DNA of 64,000 nt, from positions 16,841,991-16,905,990 of the forward strand of contig OZ025245.1 of assembly GCA_964019155.1 (NCBI GenBank), in the 5' to 3' direction. The translations under genes and the position numbers were made by a program. Positions 24,537 through 62,809 of this stretch are shown here, in pieces (the first letter of the stretch is position 1; every line of letters begins with the position of its first letter). Below the pieces are notes generated by a model. The model had not been told where the DNA came from. It made no database searches and saw nothing but the letters and a program-made list of their open reading frames with translations. The stretch is from Osedax fenrisi. Taxonomy: Eukaryota; Annelida; Polychaeta; Sabellida; Siboglinidae.

Positions 24537-26514
24537 TTAGTCTAGTTGAGAGGTTATAGTGAAACATAGGATAGTTATAGATTGAGAAGTTGGAAGAGAT
24601 AGTATAAAAATATGAATTATTGATAGAGGATAATTCTCCACAGTTAACTGTGTCTTGAGAATATGATGAATTGATAGTAGGTTTATCCTATTAGTTTTAG
24701 TCATATTTAAGGAAATGGAGTTATGAGAGAACCAATAAGTAAGATCAGTAATACAATTAAACATAGATATTTGAATCAGACCAGAATCACTAGAACTAGA
24801 AAATGGATATATCTGAAGATCATCGGCATAAATATGATAGTTAATATTAGGATATTTGTGGAAAATTTATTTTATAGAAAGAATATAAATAATGAACAAA
24901 ATAGGGCCAAGAACAGAGAATCATGGAACACCATGTATGTTAAAATAAGGAGGAGACTACGAGAAGTTAATATTCACCGAATATGTTCTAGATGAAACAA
25001 TATACATAAACCAACTGTGGACTCGACAGTGTATTCCAATTTAATTAAGTCCAATAGAAAGAATATTGTGATCGAAGGTATCAAAAGCACTAGATACCTA
25101 TAGTAATACGATATAGCATGGGGCTTTATTATCAAGATATATCATTATGATTAACCTATGATAATATCATTAATGATTAAAGTAAGATACGCACTTTGAT
25201 ATTTATCAACAATAGCATTATACTACATTAGCACATACAATAATTAATAAATTGAGTGGACACAACCTGTTCTGAGATCTTATAAGAACTATAGTTATGG
25301 ATGATAACTGGGATATTTGACGATAACTTGATACATTATAGTTGTTTTTTTTAAATCGGAATAATCTATGAATATTTCATTGAGCATGGAACAATATATT
25401 ATATAATAGATATATGAATGATTTACGCGATAAGTCCAATAAAATATGGTGATAATGAAAGAAGTAGATTGAATGTAATCAAGGGGGGTTTCAAGGATGT
25501 CATCAAAGAGAGTGCAATGTCATGTGTGGGAAGCGAAACACATGAACAGTGATTATGAGTGGATATTAAATTGAGATTGAGTCGTGCCGAGTTGATGTTT
25601 GGAAGTATATTGATAATACTAGAAACTTTTTAGCTCGGTATTAAACTAGGAAAACTTAAAATAAGTTCAGTTGATAAGAGTAATGGAGGGTACAACAATA
25701 TCAAGCGAATGAGATAATGCTAAATTAAAATAATCAAAAAGTGTTGACAAATCAGAAGATATACGAGTATAAACCAATGTGTGTTAACTCTGTATTCCAT
25801 CAACTTAACAACAGCTGTTGTTGAGTTGATGGAATACAGAGTTAACACACATTGGTTTTAAATAGGGGAGATTTTCCGAAACGATCTAGAAAGTCGATTA
25901 ATTTGTGTCTCCGGCAAGTTCAAATCAAGTAATATGACAATGTGATCAGATATTAGAGAACTTTAAGATATGAAATTAATTTAGAATCAGCTAGTTATAC
26001 AAAAAAGTCAATATTATTACTATTAGTGTTATTAGGGTTATTAGTAAGGAAAAAATATTGCCTCAGAGAATAATAAAATATAAGTTTATTCAGAGATAAG
26101 GAAGCATGATTTTCATTATTAATTTGAATATTAAAATCACGAAGAATAACCGTGTTAACTAATGTGAAAGATTCTAAAATAGAAGAGAGGTCAGCTAAGA
26201 AACTCCATAGGCTATATAAAGGTGGAAGATAAATAAGTATAATTATAATGGTGAATAATGAAGGAAACTGAATATTACAGATCATAATTCCATGTGAAGA
26301 TAAACATGGGGTGGATGACGAAATTATCTTAAGTTCCGATGAGAATAACAGAGCCAAGCAACACGATGATGTTATGTAGACATATTAGTAAGTAATACGT
26401 AAAATAATCAGAGGTCAGTTGGGAAGCTAGAGTATAATCATCAGTAGTTAACCAAGTCTCAGTAATACTCAGCAAAACTTTTGCATTATTTTGTTTATAT
26501 ATATATGATATCAT
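24537..26514 (-). pseudogene. Decayed CR1/jockey-like LINE, copy 1 (endonuclease and RT)
   Basis: Read on the minus strand, this is a non-LTR retrotransposon broken by stops and frameshifts. An apurinic endonuclease part lies first, at about 26514-25995, with the motif ITETWLT and farther on RDFNIQINN. Reverse-transcriptase pieces lie at about 25260-24537: DKYQSA near 25215, DTFDHN near 25085, the catalytic YADDLQIYPF near 24810, and CITDLTYWF with NSISLN after it. The order EN then RT and the YADD box fit CR1/jockey-group elements. It cannot make protein. It lies upstream of and antisense to FAM76. Confidence 0.75.
25771..25858. repeat. 88-bp near-perfect palindrome
   Basis: AAACCAATGTGTGTTAACTC... 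is mirrored by ...GAGTTAACACACATTGGTTT around the centre ACAGCTGT. The arms are about 42 bp with a single mismatch (ACTTAACAAC/GTTGAGT). It interrupts the decayed LINE between its endonuclease and RT parts. Confidence 0.88.
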
Positions 26515-26927
26515 AATATATATTATCAGTAAATATTTTTATTTTATTTCCAAAATTGCTCTACAACTTGTACATTTAGGACAAACATTTCCGAGATCAG
26601 ATGAAATTAAATTATTAAAATTTATTTTTAATATTTACAATAATTTTAGAAAATATTTTATCAAACTATAAATACTGAATTGGATCGTCACTATAATTGA
26701 TATAACTATCATACATACATTCTAATAAATAAATATAATATAAATAAAATTATAAAATAAAAATATAAATATAATTGAATATCTAGTAAATACTATATGA
26801 AAAAAACTTAATGTGAAACAATGTTTAGGGGCCTACCTAATCTCTGGGGAGGGGGCCTAGTCTATCTCAGGGGGGCCTTGCCCCCGCAGCCCCCCCCCCC
26901 CCCCGTGGCTACGGGCCTGGTACACTA

Positions 26928-27638
26928 TATATGTTAACATAATGAGGAGACAACGAGGAGTTAATATTCACCGAAGATGTTCTAGATGAAACAAAATACA
27001 TTGGTGGACCTACACCAACTATGGACTTGACCGTGTATACCAATTTCATTAAGTCCAATTGAAAGACTATTGTGATCGAGAGTATCAACATCACTAGATA
27101 TGTATAGTAGTACGAGATATAATGGGGATTTATTATCAAGATATATGAGAATGTCATTAATGATAAAAGTAAAAGATTAAGTAGAAGCTGTTTCGGTACT
27201 ACGATGAGGAAGATACGCACTTTGATATTTATCAAAAATAGCATTGGACATAGGTAATTATAATAATATAATTATACCTACTGTAATTAATAAGTTGAGT
27301 GGATAAAACTCGTTCTGAGTTCTTAGATATGGATGATAACTGGGATATTGGACGATAACTTGGTAAATTAGATTAGTAAAGATTAGTTTTTTTTAAATCG
27401 GAATAATCTATGAATATTTCATTGAGTATGGAACAATTGATGATAAGAGATCCATGAATGATTTCAGCTATAAGTCCAATAACATATGGTTATAATGAAC
27501 GAAGTAGATTGAGTGTAATAGGATCAAGGGGGAATTGGTTTTCAAGTATGTCATCAAAGAAAGTACATTGCCATGTGTGGGAAGCGAAAAACATGAACAG
27601 TGATTCTGAATGGATATTAAATTGAGATTGAGTCATTT
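26928..27638 (-). pseudogene. Decayed CR1/jockey-like LINE, copy 2 (RT fragment)
   Basis: A second, truncated copy of the same LINE family in the same orientation. It aligns with 24940-25588 of copy 1: both contain the stretch encoding AIFDKYQSAYLPHRS, the following STNV segment and the upstream FFDDILE region. Similarity ends near 27638, where copy 1 continues GTCGTGCCGAG and this copy turns into unrelated sequence, and near 26928. Only the pre-RT and N-terminal RT region remain; the YADD motif is missing and the frame is broken. It is a dead fragment. Confidence 0.72.
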
Positions 27639-28470
27639 TCACTGACAAACCACAAAGCCATACATCACAACTCCCCAGACTATAGTCGGGTATACAGGTA
27701 TACATATACATACCTTGCGTCACTTCTTTATCTACACACACCCACTACTCCAATCCACACCCGATCCTACAACACCTTTCTCCTTACTATACCCTACCTA
27801 CACAATCTCCACTCCTCCCATATGAACTCATTTGCCCTATCTGCCCGGTATCATTGTTACTCCCTATCCTACCACCTTTGTACAATACCATCAACTCCTC
27901 CTTCAGCCGTCATCTAAAGAAATAGGTTTATTTGTTTACCTTCTATTTCTCCTATCCGCTATTATTAGGATAGCAACATAATAGCAGCATAATATACTTT
28001 TAAAATTAATAGCAGCATAATAGACATGTAATGGCAACATAACAGCAGCATAATAATACACTGTAAACATTTTAGTTTAAATATACTGTTATGCTGCTAT
28101 TATGAGGCTATTACTGTTAGATGGGCACATAGATATAGAGTACCTGTTAGTAACAGGCTGTTACTCTAAATCTATGGCTGGGCAGTAGCTCATTTTGAAA
28201 GTTGATAAATAACTATATACCCTAACATATATATGTCTATATATATATAGGAATTTAATCTCCTGTGAATTAAACATATTCTAAGATTTTTATAATTCTC
28301 ATATAGAATATATCATATTGTTTATATTACATCAAATATAGTAGTTACAAATATATATAATTATGTAAAAATATGTTTGGAATATATAGTTATTTTTCGG
28401 ACGAAATGACTATATTTATGTGGTAAAAAATAATTTTTGCGGACGAAATTGACCAATGGACGAATAACTT
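27639..28470. repeat. Intergenic repeats upstream of FAM76
   Basis: A C/T-rich stretch (27735-27915) is followed by several copies of TAGCAGCATAATA with an inverted copy TTATGCTGCTATTA (27965-28105). Then comes an imperfect palindrome around CCTGTTAGTAACAGG (about 28130-28180). No exon is recognised. The FAM76 promoter should lie at the right of this stretch, but no core motif stands out from the AT-rich background. Confidence 0.45.
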
Positions 28471-28542
28471 GTATTTTAAATTATTAATTACAATCCTAAT
28501 ATTTACAATGATTTAAATTTAAATATTTAACAATTTTGTAAT

Positions 28543-56627
<28,085 letters not shown>

Positions 56628-56990
56628 ATTTTCTATTCATTTTCTATTTTTATATGATTTACCATTCGATTTACGTTCAATTATATCACTTATTTTATAT
56701 CAGTTTCATTACTGTTTATATATCATTAACTGACATGATAGCCTACTGTATTTTAAGCTAATCGGCACCAACATTTATTTCATGTATTTATTTCAAAGTG
56801 ATATAACTATTATTTTTACTAAAAAATAAACGAACATATAAATGCATTTTTATTATATATCTAAAACCTGTATATATTTACATAATCATGATTTTTATTA
56901 TAAAATAAATGAATTTTTATTAACTAAAACCTGTATATACAATACAATAATATATTCATACACAACATCATACATTAATGATACTTATAT

Positions 56991-57147
56991 TTATTTATTA
57001 TTGGTTACGAATAAAGCAGCCTTCCGCCTGACATCTTCTATGCTGGCTTCACTGCCGTGAGCTTGCTCGAAGTCTATGAACTTCTTGAAGAATAGCTTCA
57101 TCTTCTTAGGTGAGAACTTCAGACTTAGCACTCTTTCGAATAGGTCC
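56991..57147 (-). CDS. RRP5 terminal coding exon
   Basis: Acceptor CTCCTCAG|GG; 51 codons plus TAA, DLFERVLSLKFSPKKMKLFF through ...FVTNNK. The first G completes AGG (Arg) with the previous exon. Confidence 0.92.
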
Positions 57148-59467
57148 CTGAGGAGGAGAAGGTCGAGTTAAAGATAAGTCAATAAGTAAGGGAGAGTTAA
57201 TATAGATTTTGATTTACAATATTTTGTTATTATATAAATAAAATACAATATTTAGTTATCCATGTTTAATATCGTATTGTTCAAACCCTTTCGAATAGCT
57301 CCTTAACAAGGAGTTAGAGATAAGTCATATATATTTTATACTTTGATTTTTACAATATTTTATATTTTTATTTTTACAATATTATATTATTACGTAAATA
57401 AAAATACAATGTATTTTCGTATCCATTGTTATGGTATCCATTATTTTGCAAACTGTTTAGAATAGCGATGCGACGAAGGTGATGTGAATGTATGTGAGAT
57501 GTAGTAATTACTATAGGTAACATTCATAGACTATATAAACGTGGTATAACTAATGTACGGTGCTTGTTGTTTATAATCTATTTATAGTTTCTTAGCCAGA
57601 AGTTAATGAAATTCACGCGTCGTTATAATGAACTAGATAGTATATGTATGGTAAATATCCACAAATATAATGTTATATATAATGTGGAGTATGTTATTCT
57701 AAAAATAGATATTTCACCAGAATTATCGTTAAAATATGCCATATCATTATACCATTAATTGATATTCTTAATCATATTAATAAAGTCGTAATAATGTTTA
57801 GTTTTCTATGTGGAAATAATTACCAATGCGTATAAGGCTATTATTGTAAACAAATATTGTCAATGTATACTATAGATACCTGTATACCACAGGACACATA
57901 CAATGGTAGACACACATATATAATTAGTCTACAAATGAAACTGGTAAGTAGTAGAATGGATATAGAGTATATTGTATTATATAATAGATAAGATCCCTCT
58001 ACGTATATTAAGATAGAACTTAAAGAAAGCAAAATTTGAAAACAAAATTAGATACATGCATTAGTTATTGAGCGCTTTTTCCTAAAATTAGTATGGGTTA
58101 GATATAAATGTTAACATGGGGTTAATGGGAAGTAATTTAAATTGTGTATTAATCAGTTTGTATACATCATATTTTAATAAAAACACATACATTGTCTTAT
58201 AATTATATTTATAGATATTGCATGTCAATACAAATTTTAAAATATTTCCTGGATTTTTTTGTGTGAAAATTCCTATATCTATTTGAAAAAATATGATTTA
58301 TGTTGTTTATCTTAGGTATATTATTGATTTTATTATTAAAATAATTATAATTTATAATAATTCTATCATATTTAATAGATACATTTTTTTTTTAATTCCG
58401 AAGATATTACATTTATTTTTTAAATCACATAACGCACTTTTTTTTTAAACTACTGAATCATGTTCATTTTAATTAATTCCATATTAATACACGTGCAATT
58501 TCATTTAAGAATCGTCTAGGGCTTTTCATTTCTAAAAGTACGAGCCGGCTTAGCATACATTTTGATATTACTTGTTTATAAATGTACCTCTGAATATAAC
58601 TTTGAACGATAAGGCGGAGATATGTTTCTGAGATATACGAAATAGAGATTTGACACTTGCACTAATTTTACTATTAGTAACTATACTATGTATTGTGCAT
58701 ACGATTTAATTGTACAGGTCTTTTTATGAGAACATTAAATAAAATATATTGAAAGGTAAGCTCGCGTTGAATCCCTTTATTGGCCTTACCACATACATAT
58801 TTATTTAACCGAGTTTAAAATAATATAAAATATTGAAATATGTGTTATATTCATGTGAGTAGCCATACACTACCCACAATTATTTCTAAACACCCGAAAC
58901 CTAGTGTTTTACAATTTATAATATCTATGACAAGTGTGTGTGTGTGTGTGTCTGTGTGTGTCATGTATATAATGTGTATATCATGTGTACATTATATTAT
59001 ACTCCATTGTAATAATACTGTAGATTTATATTTGGCGATGTTTAGGAGGGCTTATTTACCAATGCGCGTTATGCTATTATAGGAAACAAATATTTAAAAT
59101 GTTAGCCTAACATTTGTAGGTGAACAAAGCGGTGTTGTTAACATAATATAAAATAGATATGTGATATATTCAAAAAATATCGGACGTCCGTCACCCTATT
59201 CAAATAGTCGTCGAACCAATGTTTACATTAGATAATTTCGCTTACTATTGTGTGTGTGTGTGTGTGGTGGATGATACGATGTTGCTGACCTGACAGTCTG
59301 GACATCGGTGTCGGGGGCGTGGTGTTTGATCATGCTGTCCAGGTACACATTCCATATGTCAGACCGTTTCGGGTAGTTGGTCAGGATGTTCTCGTAGATT
59401 GTTCTGCCTCTCTCCATCTCGCCGTGCTTGAACTCCAACTGGGCAAACTTTGCTATTGTTTCCACGT
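56991..59467 (-). CDS. RRP5/PDCD11 homologue, last two coding exons (5' part outside window)
   Basis: Two minus-strand exons join to encode the C-terminal HAT/TPR-type repeats of RRP5, the rRNA-processing factor that works in small- and large-subunit pre-ribosomes in the nucleolus. Readable family words: ETIAKFAQLEFKHGEMERGR, ENILTNYPKRSDIWNVYLDS, then across the splice DVQTVRDLFERVLSLKFSPK, KKMKLFFKKFIDFEQAHGSE and a short tail to TAA. These align end to end with the C-terminus of animal PDCD11. S1-domain exons must lie beyond 64000; the intron entering from the right is enlarged by a hAT element and a LINE. The 3' end faces FAM76, so the genes are convergent. AATAAA overlaps the stop codon. 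Confidence 0.92.
57148..59289 (-). other. RRP5 last intron
   Basis: A 2.1-kb AT-rich intron with GT (GTCAGC) and AG ends and a short (TG)n at 58935-58962. No clear TIR pair was found. Confidence 0.6.
59290..59467 (-). CDS. RRP5 penultimate exon
   Basis: Acceptor CCCACTAG|ACGTGG and donor GTCAG|GTCAGC; 178 nt, phase 2 in and phase 2 out. It encodes VETIAKFAQLEFKHGEMERG ... HHAPDTDVQTVR. The (CCACTA)n repeat directly upstream serves as its pyrimidine-poor 3' splice region. Confidence 0.92.
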
Positions 59468-59537
59468 CTAGTGGGGTAGTGGTAGTGGTAGTAGTAGTAG
59501 TGGTAGTAGTATTGGTAGTGGTAGTGGTAGTGGTAGT
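59468..59537. repeat. (GTGGTA)n repeat, left part
   Basis: A GTGGTA/GTAGTA tract next to the exon acceptor. It continues at 62745-62808; the two parts were one tract before the hAT insertion. Confidence 0.9.
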
Positions 59538-60645
59538 TATGGGCGCAGGAACAGGGGGGGTTTGGGGGGTTGCAAAATAATGGGGGGGTTTTGATACCTA
59601 AAACCCCCCTGCCATTTAGGTAAAATGAAGAATTTTTCTTATGACCATTCTCTATAATGTGCGATGGAACCCTAGATATAACGTTGGAAAACCAGGAATC
59701 GATTGTGATTATATACATTGATGAAAATCTAAAAGTACAAAAATGTATAGGATTTTATTCATCTACATCAAGTACTAGCGAATCTATTGCAAATATTCTG
59801 AAAGACACCATTATTCGTCTCGGTCTATCCATGTTTAATTTACGTGGACAATGTTATGATGGAGCGTCTAATTTGTCAGCTGTATACAAAGGCACACAAG
59901 CCCTGATACAAAAAGAAAAACCTTTGGCATATTACACATATTGTAGTTCTCATCGCCTAAATCTTGTTTGTAAATATGTTGCTCAAAGTAAAGCTTTACT
60001 TGGTTCTCTATACATTGTGAATGATATTGGTGTTCTTTTTAGCAAATCTGGAAAATTTATACCAATCTATTGATAATGATAAAACCAGATTCAAATAAAT
60101 GTGTCCTACAAGATGGACAATCAGATGTAAGGCTATATCAGCAGTCTTAAATAACTATTTAGATATTATAAATGCATTAGAAAAACTGACAATGGCAAGC
60201 GTAAATAGTACTGAACTAATCGCCAAAGCATATTCATATAAGAATACTCTACTAGAAACATCTACATATATTTCATTAAATATATCATTTGATATATTCA
60301 CTTTATTAGAAAAATTGGTTAGTGTTACCTATAGCTTATACTAATTATTCTTGATTACAGAAATATATATTTATATTAATTATATTAATTTATATTTATA
60401 TATTTATATTAAAAGTATAAGTTATAAAATATATTTCATTAGATAAGTGTAATTGGATTAAAGGCTACTCTCAATGAAGATGTTGTTTTACTCATTAATA
60501 TGTTAATCGACACAGTATACTGTAGGAACAAACGAATGAATTATCACATTTATTTAGAAAAGATTTTAAAATAATCTAAAAATCTACATTTGCTACCATT
60601 ACGTAGTCCTAGAAAACGTAAAATTCCATCAAAGTTTGTATCATA

Positions 60646-60685
<40 letters not shown>

Positions 60686-60733
60686 TATAATCTTATTTAT
60701 TTATAATTATAAATATTTTTAGACTTTTTAAAG

Positions 60734-61358
60734 GCTAGCGCAACACCATGAGTTTAACATGGTGGAGATAGGAAAATCATGTAATACTAAAAATAGATTG
60801 AATCTATGTATACTTCAAAATATCAACTAATTTTTTTTATATATTATATATCTAATATTTATCTACAAATATAACCATCGACTATGAGATTTAGATTATT
60901 AAAATCATATTAAAAATGTACTAACATAATAGCTATTTCTAGAAAAAAAAATATGTAAGAATTTCAATAAAATATAAAAAATATTATATATCATTGAATA
61001 ATGTATTAGTTTTATATAGTTATATCTGAAGAGTAACATAATATTAATATACTGTGAAAATTTCATGTTATTTGAATAAGTATTTCTATAATCGAAAGTG
61101 GTTCAAACATAGATGGTAACAGTTTTTTTTAATTCAGAGATATTCACTTTTTAAAAATTAGAGATTAGAAAAAATCATCATATTTATATTAACTATTTTT
61201 CAGCTCGTATTTATAAATGCTTATTTATGTCACTTTTAAGTATTTTATGCACTGTGTTATATACCATTGTAAAGAGAAATAATCAAATATTATGATTATT
61301 ATATACAAAATATTTAAAAAAAAATATTTTATTTTTTAAATCAGGGTGTTGCGCGGGC
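60734..61358. mobile_element. TIR element E inside the hAT copy
   Basis: GGCTAGCGCAACACCATGA on the left and the inverse TCAGGGTGTTGCGCGGGC on the right. Just inside the left end is ATGGTGGAGATAGGAAAA, the inverse of the TTTCCTATCTCC(A/G)CCAT motif scattered through element B. Confidence 0.7.
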
Positions 61359-62071
61359 AATGGAAAAGAAAACAATGTTTATTACGACATCAATAATATC
61401 AATATTATACTGAGGTTGTACACAAATAATCTATTTATTTAATATTTTTTTAATAATAGAAAACATTAGAAAAGAACACATTGAAATATATGATATCCTT
61501 ATTACTGAATTAAATCAAAGATATTTGAAAAATAATCAAAGTATAAATTCATATGATAAATTATTATCGTCATTATTAAATACAAATATAATTGATTATG
61601 CTGAAGTAAGTATACTTAATTAAGGATAATTATTTATCTGAAAAATTAATAAAACATAATATAGAATATTTACTATATTACAAATACAATATTCTATATT
61701 GTATTTTATTAATTTTTCAGATAAATAAATATCCTGAATTAAGTGTTCAAGCTTTAAAACTCGAACTAACTATGTTCAAGAACCATTTCAATTCTCAATC
61801 TTTAAAAGATTCAGTAGATAATATGATCAATGCAAAAGATTGCCTAAAAGAATTATTTTTAGGTATGTACTAATACATATATATATTATATGATATTTAT
61901 ATATAGAATATATATATATATATATATATATTATCTTATATATTTATTAATTTAATATTCATTATTTTTATAGAAACAACAAAATTAATCAATTTATTGA
62001 TGGTACAACCAAGTACGTCATTGTCCTGTCAGAGAAGCTTTTCTATGTTAATGTTAAGAAGATTGAAGACG

Positions 62072-62334
62072 TGGTTAACCCAGCAAACAATATATTCAAC
62101 GCTTTTGGACGCCATGCGCCTAAAAGTTCCGGAATTAATTAGTCGCTTTGATGACAATTTGCGCCCAAAAGCGTCGAATTTGCGACGAATTCAATATTAT
62201 TGAGAACTGAAGCTCCCAAAAGCGTCGAAAAAGCGACGAATATATCGATTCGGAATCAAAGCGTCCATAAGCGTCGAAAAAGTGCCCATAAATTCTCAAA
62301 AGCGACCAAAACCGTCGATAAATTGTTTGCTGGG
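62072..62334. mobile_element. Small TIR element splitting the hAT transposase
   Basis: CCCAGCAAACAATATATTCA on the left and the inverse CGATAAATTGTTTGCTGGG on the right, with many AAGCGTCGAAAAAGCGACG words inside. It interrupts the transposase after KTWL. It is GC-richer than its surroundings. Confidence 0.75.
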
Positions 62335-62744
62335 AAGGTCACACAGCAAAAATAAACATATTGACTATCTGAAATGAACATCAGGATATATTAGATTCTA
62401 TTGACAACAATAAATTGATAAAAGAATTTTGCCAAAGAAATAATTGTAGAAAATTGTTTATAAGTATAACATAATAAATATATAAACTATTTTGGGATTT
62501 ATTCTTGTTATAATATACATATTTATTTAAAATATTCTAGATATGTTCATTATGGGATTCATATTTTGTTAATTAACTAAGTATAATTATAATTATATGT
62601 TTTAACATTTAAAATAAATCATAATTTGTATTCTATTATATGTTACAAGATATAATTTAAAATAATGACAGTCTAGTATTTAGTTGATAAATTATACTTA
62701 TTTCTTAAAACCCCCCCTGGGAAAAACTAGTTCCGGCGGCTATA

Positions 62745-62759
62745 GTGGTAGTGGTAGTG

Positions 62760-62796
<37 letters not shown>

Positions 62797-62808
62797 TGGT
62801 AGTGGTAA
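62745..62808. repeat. (GTGGTA)n repeat, right part
   Basis: Continuation of the 59468-59537 tract beyond the hAT element, and also the junction with the LINE 3' end. Confidence 0.88.
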
Positions 62809-62809
62809 C

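Larger units (their letters stand above)
23378..26919. mobile_element. Possible TIR pair CAAGCCCGTAACC / GGCTACGGGCCTG
   Basis: CAAGCCCGTAACCAG at 23378 and the inverted GTGGCTACGGGCCTG ending at 26919 look like terminal repeats. Both are followed inward by long G (or C) runs and AAGGCCCC/GGGGCCT words. No matching TSD was found. A hAT MITE and a LINE fragment lie between, so the pairing is tentative. Confidence 0.4.
22858..28470. mobile_element. Possible composite TIR element with CGTCCG-type subterminal repeats
   Basis: The left side carries CAGTCACTTTATCCC, GTCACCTCGTCCG and GTCACTTCGTCCGAAAA. The right side carries the inverted counterparts TTTTCGGACGAAATGAC, GCGGACGAAATTGAC and GGACGAATAACT. 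The subterminal match is clear; the outermost bases match only weakly and no TSD is obvious. If real, it is a 5.6-kb element filled by later insertions, with its right end about 70 bp upstream of the FAM76 start codon. No transposase is visible. Confidence 0.42.
59657..62440 (+). pseudogene. hAT-family transposase remnant (ZMYM1/DUF4371-like)
   Basis: Pieces in order: LDITLENQESIVIIYIDENL and NLRGQCYDGASNLSAVYKGT with CSSHRLNLVC (59657-60073), the RNase-H-like core; PTRWTIRCKAI (60099-60344); IRKEHIEIYDILITELNQRY (about 61460-61607, donor GTAAGT); YPELSVQALKLELTMFKNHF (about 61721-61862, donor GTATGT); LLMVQPSTSLSCQRSFSMLM, the dimerisation region (from about 61976); then IDNNKLIKEF after a small insertion. 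The N-terminal zinc-finger part is absent and frames are broken, so it cannot act alone. Intron-like gaps with GT/AG ends suggest the source gene was spliced. Confidence 0.8.
59538..62744 (+). mobile_element. hAT transposon, DUF4371/ZMYM-like transposase type, decayed
   Basis: The ends TATGGGCGCAGGAAC and GTTCCGGCGGCTATA are inverted, each followed inward by G-runs or C-runs next to AAAACCCCCC. GTGGTAGT (8 bp) flanks both ends; since the target is a (GTGGTA)n tract this TSD is only consistent, not decisive. It carries a broken transposase and two later insertions. Together they add 3.2 kb to the RRP5 intron. Confidence 0.78.

Noticed and set aside
59359..59718. A 119-residue minus-strand ORF with Tyr/His-rich middle
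   Set aside because: Runs across the RRP5 exon in the wrong frame, the (GTGGTA)n repeat and the hAT end.
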